From Pirellulales bacterium (lineage in GTDB: Bacteria; Planctomycetota; Planctomycetia; Pirellulales; Thermoguttaceae): a DNA stretch of 11,290 nt. Every line of letters starts with the position of its first letter. Within the stretch, counting starts at the first letter, position 1. Below the pieces are notes generated by a model. That model ran no database searches and was not told the origin of the DNA. It saw only the letters and a program-made list of their open reading frames with translations. The translations under genes were made by a program, and so were the position numbers. Shown piece after piece: positions 1 through 6,300 of the stretch. The DNA lies in assembly GCA_030642635.1 (NCBI GenBank), contig DAOWNK010000084.1:1-11290 (forward strand). Direction: 5' to 3'.

Positions 1-63
1 CGGCAAAGGTGCGTTTCACGCACCCTACCAAAGCCGCTTGCGGCTTCGCACAAATCGCACAAA
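1..63. repeat. Two short hairpins downstream of the BMC cluster
   Basis: This stretch after the last shell gene holds two perfect 7-bp stem-loops: GGTGCGT/ACGCACC at 8-24 with a 3-nt loop, and AAGCCGC/GCGGCTT at 31-46 with a 2-nt loop. Read on the minus strand, the second hairpin is followed by TTTGG. It could therefore slow or end transcription of the BMC unit, but the T-run is too short for a convincing intrinsic terminator. GC-rich mini-hairpins like these recur elsewhere in the window, so they may simply be dispersed repeats. Confidence 0.4.
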
Positions 64-333
64 CTACGACAAATACGCGGCGATCACGCCGTCGGCCGGC
101 CGTGGGATGATGTGGCTCGCCACAAGCTCACCGACTGCCGAAGCGGCGTTGGCGCCTGCCTCGACTGCCGCCCGAACGCTGCCCACGTCTCCGCGGACCA
201 CGGTTGTAACCAGCCCGCCGCCGATCTGTACCCGTTTTGTGATTGCCACGTTAGCGGCCTTGGCCATCGCGTCGGTTGCTTCGACCAGCGCGATCAGGCC
301 TTTGGTTTCGATCATTCCAATGGCGTCTTGCAT
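64..333 (-). CDS. BMC-H microcompartment shell protein (89 aa)
   Basis: Single-domain BMC shell protein of the hexamer-forming type; such proteins tile the facets of polyhedral protein organelles. The whole 89-residue chain is one BMC fold, the usual length for the minimal form. It opens with the typical AIGMIETKG strand (4-12), followed by the LVEATDAMAKAANV helix region. The pore loop reads IGGG at 37-40, where many family members have GSG, and the end reads HIIPRP. ATG is preceded by a purine-rich stretch (AAGAAGAAGGG) somewhat far upstream. The gene is last in the deoR-pduL-BMC-BMC series and lies 57 nt after the other shell gene. Family assignment is very secure. Membership of the planctomycete-type BMC that handles fucose and rhamnose is inferred from its neighbours. 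Confidence 0.95.
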   Translation of the reverse strand: MQDAIGMIETKGLIALVEATDAMAKAANVAITKRVQIGGGLVTTVVRGDVGSVRAAVEAGANAASAVGELVASHIIPRPADGVIAAYLS

Positions 334-390
334 GATTAAGGTTTCCCTTCTTCTTGATTGGTGTTTGATGTTAGTTGATTGACCAGCGAG

Positions 391-699
391 TTACTTTGCG
401 GCGGCGCCGCGCTTGGGTTTGCCGGACGGCAGGACGATGTCGAGGTCTTCGTGCGGCCTTGGTATGACCTGCACGCTGATGATCTCACCGATGCGTCCTC
501 CGGCGGCGGCGCCTGCGTCGGTTGCGGCCTTCACTGCGGCCACGTCACCGGTTACAAACGCGCTGACCATGCCGCTGCCGACCCTGTCCCAACCGAGGAA
601 CTCGACGTTGGCCGCCTTCATCATCGCGTCGCTGGCTTCGACCAAGACCACAAAACCTCGTGTCTCGATCATTCCCAGCGCTTCCATTACTTTTGCCAT
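391..699 (-). CDS. BMC-H microcompartment shell protein (102 aa)
   Basis: Second hexameric shell protein, with the same fold as its downstream neighbour but clearly divergent. The conserved start ALGMIETRGF is at 7-16, the pore loop RVGSGMV at 39-45 carries the canonical GSG, and VQVIPRPHEDL is at 76-86. It ends in a short basic tail (SGKPKRGAAAK) that the 89-residue paralogue lacks; in shell proteins such tails are often exposed and variable. Start choice is firm: AAGGAG lies 7 nt before the ATG at 699. It begins 24 nt after pduL ends and precedes the other BMC-H gene by 57 nt, so co-transcription is likely. Two paralogues with different pore residues suggest mixed facets or different metabolite selectivity (inference). 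Confidence 0.95.
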   Translation of the reverse strand: MAKVMEALGMIETRGFVVLVEASDAMMKAANVEFLGWDRVGSGMVSAFVTGDVAAVKAATDAGAAAGGRIGEIISVQVIPRPHEDLDIVLPSGKPKRGAAAK

Positions 700-723
700 G
701 GTACTTTTCTCCTTGTGAAAGGG

Positions 724-1383
724 TTACTTCATCAATTCCACTTTCTCCGCACGATCAATATCACATGCGTTTCCTTCGTCGGTGTCGACGTGCACTTCTA
801 GTTTGATCTTCTCGCCTACTCGGACCAAAAGGTCCTCGAACACCGTACTGCACGAGGAGCGGACCTGCAGGCTCATCCGATCCCTGTCCTTCACGCCGTA
901 ATGTTTTGCGTCCGCCGGACCCATGTGTACGTGCCGCTGGGCACGGATTACACCCTTTTGCAACTCTACGACACCCTTGGGGCCTACCAGCACGCAGCCG
1001 GGCGTACCGTCTAGTTTTCCACTCTCGCGGACCGGTGCGTCCAGCCCCAACGAGATGCAATCGGTAAACGCCAGTTCGACCTGGCTGGCCGGCCGCGTCG
1101 GGCCAAGCACGCGGACCGACGGCAGCATCCGCTTACGCGGGCCGACTAGCATCACCGTTTCTTCGGCCGCAAAATAGCCGTCTTGGTATAGATCCTTGGC
1201 GACAGTCAGCTTGTGTCCCGGCCCGTAGAGCGTCTCGACATCCGCGTCGGTCAGGTGTACGTGCCTGGCCGATACGCTTACGACAAGGTTCGGCTTGCCG
1301 TTGGGTCCACCGAGGTGCGCAATGACGATCTCGCGGACAATCTGCTCGACGGCGCTACGGTCGATCTGTTCGGAAATGCTCAT
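724..1383 (-). CDS. pduL: PduL-type phosphate propanoyltransferase / phosphotransacylase
   Basis: PduL-family (PTAC) enzyme, which interconverts acyl-CoA plus phosphate with acyl-phosphate plus CoA. In microcompartments it recycles CoA and feeds ATP formation by an acyl kinase. The 219 residues form the usual two halves. The metal-binding histidine pairs are HVH at 41-43 and HVH at 151-153, with another conserved His in EVHVD (198). The phosphate-contacting Arg region is GPTRPASQVE (94-103). Residues 2-20 (SISEQIDRSAVEQIVREIV) look like the short amphipathic helix used as an encapsulation peptide, so the protein is probably shell lumenal. I start at the ATG at 1383. A GTG at 1431 in the same frame is possible and has AG-rich sequence before it, but its extra 16 residues come from repeat-like DNA. 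It lies between the DeoR regulator and two BMC-H genes. Confidence 0.93.
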   Translation of the reverse strand: MSISEQIDRSAVEQIVREIVIAHLGGPNGKPNLVVSVSARHVHLTDADVETLYGPGHKLTVAKDLYQDGYFAAEETVMLVGPRKRMLPSVRVLGPTRPASQVELAFTDCISLGLDAPVRESGKLDGTPGCVLVGPKGVVELQKGVIRAQRHVHMGPADAKHYGVKDRDRMSLQVRSSCSTVFEDLLVRVGEKIKLEVHVDTDEGNACDIDRAEKVELMK

Positions 1384-1402
1384 TGGTAGTGGGTAATGGG
1401 TA

Positions 1403-1477
1403 CGCGCCGGGCAAGCCAGGCCGCTACACACCTTTCTTCTCTCTTCCTAATCTCTAATCCCCAATCCCTAATCCCTA
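1403..1477. repeat. Repeat-derived spacer between deoR-type gene and pduL
   Basis: The gap between the regulator and pduL contains two repeat traces. At 1403-1426 is a degraded copy of the module CGCGCTGGGCAAGCCCAGCG, found intact (on the other strand) at 10990-11013. At 1446-1477 are imperfect tandem units of CTAATCCC type, which run exactly into the stop codon of the regulator at 1475-1477. No gene is visible here apart from the optional GTG extension of pduL. Confidence 0.5.
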
Positions 1478-2239
1478 TCTTCCTTCAACAATCAACAAAT
1501 CCACTCCGGCGTCGGTTATCTTGTTTCGCCACTGTTCGGTAATACCGTCGTCGGCGACCAGGCGGTCGACGTCCGCCAGGGAGCAAAGGTGCCCGAGGCT
1601 TTGGCGTCCGAACTTGGAGCTGTCGGCCACGACGATCACCTCGTCGGCGGCGTCCATCATCGCCCGTTCCGTTTCGATCAACATCAGGTTGTTATTAAAA
1701 AATCCGTCCTCATTGATTCCGGCGACACTTAGGATAGCCTTCCGCACTCGGACCATTCCCAGCATCTTGTTGGCGTACGGTCCCTGTGCGACCCCGGACC
1801 GAGGACAGACGTTTCCACCTATCAATACTAGGTCGCTACGGCTGTCGGCGGCGAGCAAATTCGCCACCGGCAGCGAGGTTGTGACGATGTGCAGCGGCCG
1901 GCCGACCAGGAGCCTTGCAACCTCGTAGGTGGTGCTGCCACCGTCCAAAAGTACTGTATCGCCGTCTTCGATCAGCTCGGCCGCCACCCGGGCAATCGCC
2001 TTTTTCTGGGGCCACTGGGCCGGCTGCCGGGCGTCGAAGTGCGGCAATTTGGGCGAATCGCCCGCATAAAGCACACCACCGTGTATCCGCCGGAGTGAGC
2101 CTTGCTCCTCCAGCGTCTCCAGGTCGCGGCGGACGGTCGATTCAGAGACCGACAACTCCTCGGTCAGTTCCGGCAGCGAGGCGAAACGCCGCAGTCGCAC
2201 CAGTTCCAACAGTTGTCCACGACGCTCTTCGGCGAGCAT
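1475..2239 (-). CDS. DeoR-family transcriptional regulator
   Basis: DeoR/GlpR-type repressor, 254 aa, the normal length. The N-terminal winged helix-turn-helix spans about 5-58, with the recognition segment LSVSESTVRRDLETLEEQG (29-47) and the family RRIHGG turn (50-55). The C-terminal sugar-phosphate-sensing domain follows from about 75, with DGGSTTYEVARLL (99-111), IGGNV (140-144) and VVADSSKFGRQSL (203-215). Family members bind a phosphorylated sugar or glycolytic intermediate and release the operator. The ATG at 2239 follows a G-rich run (AGGGGGA), a plausible ribosome site. It is first in the minus-strand BMC unit and about 20 nt from a predicted transcription start. DeoR regulators accompany planctomycete BMC loci for fucose and rhamnose, which fits here. 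The exact inducer cannot be read from the sequence. Confidence 0.93.
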   Translation of the reverse strand: MLAEERRGQLLELVRLRRFASLPELTEELSVSESTVRRDLETLEEQGSLRRIHGGVLYAGDSPKLPHFDARQPAQWPQKKAIARVAAELIEDGDTVLLDGGSTTYEVARLLVGRPLHIVTTSLPVANLLAADSRSDLVLIGGNVCPRSGVAQGPYANKMLGMVRVRKAILSVAGINEDGFFNNNLMLIETERAMMDAADEVIVVADSSKFGRQSLGHLCSLADVDRLVADDGITEQWRNKITDAGVDLLIVEGR

Positions 2240-2245
2240 GATGGT

Positions 2246-2269
2246 TAATCCCCCTATCTATATGGATTA
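2246..2269 (-). promoter_or_regulatory. Possible operator: TAATCC-N12-GGATTA
   Basis: A perfect 6-bp inverted repeat (2246-2251 with 2264-2269, 12-nt spacer) covers the predicted -10 box and transcription start of the DeoR-family gene. The location suits an autoregulatory repressor site. The sequence is short and I know no matching consensus, so this is inference. Confidence 0.3.
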
Positions 2270-2294
2270 TTCACCATAACGCGAAAGAAATCAA
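2266..2294 (-). promoter_or_regulatory. Sigma70-like promoter of the BMC unit
   Basis: On the minus strand: TTGATT (2289-2294), 17-nt spacer, AATAAT (2266-2271). The expected start near 2259 gives a leader of about 20 nt to the regulator ATG. The surrounding 2240-2380 is AT-rich compared with the coding DNA, which supports a promoter region. Confidence 0.5.
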
Positions 2295-2390
2295 GCACCT
2301 TACGGCAATTTTTGAAAGAATTTGGAAGAATTTTTTCTTAAAATGACGCGGATTCAAGCATGAAATGATGTAAGTTGTTCGGCTGCAAGG

Positions 2391-2489
2391 GTTTAGCGGC
2401 TTCGGGTGCTTTTCGCCCGTTTAGCCGCCGACGGTACGTCGACGAAGCGTCGTGTCAATAAAGTCCGACGTGCCGTCGGACGCTAAACG
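2391..2489. repeat. Composite hairpin repeat, copy C (TTTAGC-bounded)
   Basis: Intergenic element between purN and the DeoR promoter. Outer inverted ends are CGTTTAGC (2418-2425) and GCTAAACG (2482-2489), with a further GTTTAGCGGC at 2391-2400. Inside are several CGACG-N3-CGTCG hairpins, such as GTCCGACG/CGTCGGAC at 2463-2481, plus a CGGG/CCCG hairpin at 2403-2419. The ends match copies A (6905-7036) and B (10986-11123), while the inner hairpins differ in sequence, so the family appears modular. Confidence 0.65.
2457..2481 (-). terminator. Possible terminator after purN
   Basis: On the minus strand about 40 nt after the purN stop, the perfect 8-bp stem GTCCGACG/CGTCGGAC with a GCA loop is followed by TTTATT. 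It forms part of the composite repeat. The T-tract is weak, so termination is plausible but not certain. Confidence 0.35.
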
Positions 2490-2522
2490 TACAACCATGC
2501 AATGCCGTGACGCGATACGACT

Positions 2523-3158
2523 TTACTTAGGTGCGATTTGCACCCGCCGCCCATCGACCGTTACACGGCCCTCGGCGATCAACTGCAACGCCTCGGGATA
2601 GGCCTCGCACTCGGCCTGGAATATCCGGGCGGCCAACGTCTCCGGCGTGTCGCCGTCCAATACCGCCACGGCCTTTTGCAGGATCACCGGGCCGTGGTCG
2701 TACTGGTTGTCGGCAAAGTGGACCGTACAGCCGCTTAGCTTCACGCCGTATTTGATCGCCGCTTCATGCACGTGGTGACCGTACAGTCCTTTGCCACAGA
2801 AGGCTGGAATCAGCGCGGGGTGGATGTTGGTCACACGGTTGTTGAAGTCGTCGGGAATGGTAACACGCTTTAGAAACCCGCCCATTACGACCACGTCGGC
2901 AGCGACTTTGCGGCAGCAGTCGAAGATTGCTCGGCTGAACGCATCTTGCGAGTCGAACGCCTTGCGCTTGATCACCGCAGTGTCGATTCCGGCGTCGTCG
3001 GCGAACTTCAGCCCCTTTGCATCCGCACTGCTGACGATGACCAGCCGGATATCGACATCGAGCATCCCGGCATCGACGTGTTCGATCAGGTTCCGCAGCG
3101 TAGTCCCGCCGCCGGAGATGAGCACAACGATGCGAAGTGGAGTGATGGATTCAGCCAT
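2523..3158 (-). CDS. purN: Phosphoribosylglycinamide formyltransferase (GART)
   Basis: Folate-dependent GAR transformylase, which moves a formyl group from 10-formyl-THF to glycinamide ribonucleotide in de novo purine synthesis. The 211 residues match the usual length. The N-terminal nucleotide loop reads VLISGGGTTLRNLI (12-25); the catalytic block is NIHPALIPAF (111-120) with the conserved Asn111 and His113; the catalytic Asp is D154 in YDHGP. The first loop has GGGTT where enterobacterial enzymes have GNGSN. I start at the ATG at 3158, which begins where homology begins and follows GGATGA. An in-frame extension to 3272 would overlap the upstream small gene entirely and shows no family similarity. 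It is last in an apparent ileS-small gene-purN operon. Confidence 0.93.
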   Translation of the reverse strand: MAESITPLRIVVLISGGGTTLRNLIEHVDAGMLDVDIRLVIVSSADAKGLKFADDAGIDTAVIKRKAFDSQDAFSRAIFDCCRKVAADVVVMGGFLKRVTIPDDFNNRVTNIHPALIPAFCGKGLYGHHVHEAAIKYGVKLSGCTVHFADNQYDHGPVILQKAVAVLDGDTPETLAARIFQAECEAYPEALQLIAEGRVTVDGRRVQIAPK

Positions 3159-3165
3159 GTTTGAT

Positions 3166-3360
3166 TCATCCGTTTGCTTCGCACGGTGCTTCGAGCTTTG
3201 CCCAAAACTCTCGCTGCCAATCGGATTCACGGGCTTTGGCATCGAGAAAAGCAAAGTACGAAGCAAACTCATTCTTGCGAGATTCGTATTCGGCTCTGAG
3301 CTTGCGTTGCGCCTTGTGCTTCATCTCTACACAATCGAAAGGTTTGGTGTCCTTGCTCAT
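3166..3360 (-). CDS. Small FDCVEMK-motif protein (64 aa), unknown function
   Basis: I cannot assign a function. From the ATG at 3360 the protein begins MSKDTKPFDCVEMKHKAQRK and continues with a charged, probably helical region (LRAEYESRKNEFASYF), ending in a Trp-rich segment (SDWQREFWAKLEAP). The same N-terminal motif (K-x-FDCVEMK) and a Trp-containing C-terminal helix occur in the protein at 7554-7739, so two paralogues sit in this window. It fits exactly between ileS (13-nt gap) and purN (7-nt gap), which supports translation and co-transcription. A longer reading from 3411 would overlap ileS by 38 nt and is less likely. No strong ribosome site precedes 3360. Small soluble proteins of this shape can be antitoxin-like, but no toxin partner is visible next to it. 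Confidence 0.7.
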   Translation of the reverse strand: MSKDTKPFDCVEMKHKAQRKLRAEYESRKNEFASYFAFLDAKARESDWQREFWAKLEAPCEANG

Positions 3361-3373
3361 AGCAAAACGGATT

Positions 3374-6300
3374 TCAATTGGAAACTTCTCGATGAAAGAT
3401 AACATTAACATAGAACTTCACCCGATGGCCAGCCACCGTTACCTCGACCGGTTCGGGTTCCGGCAGCGGGGTAGATGTGAATTCGAGTGTCAAGGTTTGA
3501 CTCTTGATGTACTCTTCGAACTGGTTCATCACAAGCTGGATTTCCTTCGAGTCGGTTACCACCCCAACCTTGAGCCGGTCGGTATACAGACAGTTTCTAC
3601 TCTTTCGAATGTCCTGGATCGCCCGGACCAACTCGCGGGCAAGCCCTTCGGCGATCAACTCGTCGGTCAACTCGGTCGATAGCACAACCACGCACTGCTT
3701 TCCTTGTGCGGCGGCCCAGCTTTCCTTCGCTTGCAGTCGTATTTGGATGTCGTCGGCCACCAGTGTTACCGGTCCGTCGGGCAATTCCAGTTCGATTTTT
3801 CCGTTTTCTTCCAACTCGGCGAGCAGCTTTCCGCCGTCGGCTTGGCCGAGCAGTTTTCGCAAGGCCGGCAGCCGCTTACCCAGCCGCGGTCCGAGCCGTT
3901 TCAAATCCGGCAATACCGTGTAGGTAATGTACTGGTCGGCACGCTGGGTGAATTCTACCTGTTTTACGTTCAACTCATCACAGATCAGCGCGGCGTGCTC
4001 TTCCAGCCAGCCTTTGTGCACCGGGTCGGCCAGGACCACCTCGACCAGCGCCAACGGCTGGCGGACCTTCAGCTTCGCTCCCATCCGGGCGCTGCGGCCC
4101 AGCGAGACGATTTCTCGGACTACGGCCATTCGCTCGGAGAGCAACCGGTCGATCACATTTTTCTCGCCCGCCGGGTAATCGCAAAGGTGAACGCTTTCGA
4201 CCGCCCGACCGCCGAACTCCGCCACTGTCAGGTTCTGCCACATTTCCTCGGCCAGAAACGGTACGAACGGGGCGATCAGCTTGCAGGAACTTAATAGGCA
4301 TTCGTATAGCGTCCAGTATGCGTCGGTTTTGTCGGTCGATTTTTCACCGCTCCAGAACCGCTCGCGGCTACGGCGGACGTACCAATTGCTCAGCGCGTCG
4401 ACGAACTCGATCAGCCGCCCACATGCCGCGTAGTTGTCGTAGCGGTCCATCCGCTGGACGACCGCCGTTGCCGTACTGTTCAGTTCGCTCAGCACCCAGC
4501 GGTCCAGCTCGCCGCGCTCAAGGATCGAACGGTATCCGTCGGCCGTGGCCAGCACCTTGGAGTCCAACCGGCCGGCCTTGCCGGAGATCGACGCCGCAGG
4601 GTCGAAACCGTCGATGTTCGCGTAGATGACGAAGAAACTGTAGACGTTCCACAGCTTAATCAGAAACTCCGGGATAGTCGCCTTGATGGATTGCTCGCTG
4701 TATCGGATCGAGGTCCACGGCGGCTGGTTAGCGAAGAAGAACCATCGCAGTGCGTCGGCGCCGTAGCGGTCGAAAATCTCGTTCGGCTCGCGATAGTTCC
4801 GCTTGCTCTTGGACATTTTCCCGCCGTCTTCGCCGAGCATCAGCCCCAACACCACGCAGTTGCGGTACGGGTGAGGATAGGAGGAAGGGGGAAGGGGGAA
4901 GGGGAAAGGGGGATTTCCGGTCCCTGGTCCCTGGCCCCTAGCCTCTGGCCCCTGGTTCCTTCCCCCTTCCCCTGTCCCCTCCTCGCTAAACAACAATGTA
5001 CTGATTGCCAACAGGCTGTAGAACCAGCCGCGGGTCTGGTCGATCGCCTCGCTAATGAAATCGGCCGGGAACTGGGCCGCAAAACGCTCCTTCGATCCCT
5101 CCTGGTTCGGATAACCCCATTGGGCGAACGGCATGGCTCCGGAGTCGAACCAGCAGTCGATCACTTCCGAAACACGTCGCATCCGTGCGCCAGGCGCCTT
5201 GGGTGAATCGTAGGTAACGGCGTCGATATACGGCTTGTGTATTTTCAGATCGTCTGACAGATCGGGATTTTTTTGCTTTGCTTCTCGCCAGACTTCCATA
5301 CCATCGACGCCCGGCTTGGCCATCAGTTCGTCGTAGCAGCAGACCGCCTCCATGTAGCCGGTTTTTTCGCAAACCCAGATCGGCAGCGGGGTGCCCCAGT
5401 ATCGTTCGCGCGACAAGGCCCAATCGACGTTCGTCTCCAGGAAGTTGCCGAACCGGCCATCCTGAATGTGCTCGGGCAGCCAGTTGATCAGGGCGTTATT
5501 CGCAAGCATCTTGTCTTTGAACTGTGTGGTGCGGATGAACCAGCTACGGCGTGGGTACTGTATAAGCGGGTCCTCTTCCGCACGCCAGCAGAACGGGTAG
5601 TCGTGCAGGTACTGCTCTTGGTGGAAGAGCGCACCCTCTGCCCTCATTTGCCGGGCGATATCTCCGTCGGCTTCCTTTACCCAGCGGCCCTGAAACTCGG
5701 GCGTCTCGGCGGTGAACGTGCCGTCGGGTGCGACCGAACAGATAAGCGGCGGTCCGTTGTCCTCAACGAACCTCTCCTGCTCGGCCGTCAGCACGTCGTA
5801 GTCGACCTCGCCGAACGCCGGGGCCTGGTGCACGATGCCCGTGCCGCTGTCGGTGGTGACGAAATCGGCCGCCACCACGCGCCATGCGATATGCTCTCGG
5901 CCGCCGGTTTTCAATTTTCCTTGTCGCCGGCCGTCGGTTTTGTAGTAGTAATCGAACGGCGGCACGTATCGCCGGCCCACAAGCTCACTGCCGATGAGTG
6001 TAGAGACGACCGCAAGGTCCTTTTTCGATTTCGCGGCAATCTTCTCGACCAGGGCCGAGGCCATTATCAGATTGCGCGATTCGCCCTCGACCGCCACGAC
6101 CGAATATTCCAGTTCCGGCTTGACCGCAGCGAACTGGTTGCTCGGCAGCGTCCACGGTGTGGTGGTCCATACCAGCAGATCGGTATCGTGCATTTGCATT
6201 GGGGACTGTCCCGATTTTTGCGTAGCAAAAATGGGACTGTCCCCTTCCTCGACCAACGGGAAACGCACATAGACGCTCGGGTCGGCCACCTCGCGGTATC

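Noticed and set aside
3159..3272. N-terminal extension of purN by 38 residues
   Set aside because: It covers the small FDCVEMK gene in another frame, and GART homology begins right after the ATG at 3158.
3166..3360. Toxin-antitoxin pair
   Set aside because: Neither FDCVEMK gene has a recognisable toxin next to it; the neighbours are purN on one side and unassigned AT-rich DNA on the other.
2791..3402. Plus-strand open frame opposite purN and the small gene
   Set aside because: Antisense shadow with no recognisable domain and no ribosome site.
3361..3411. Longer start for the 64-aa protein
   Set aside because: It would overlap the ileS end, and the shared family motif lies just after the ATG at 3360.
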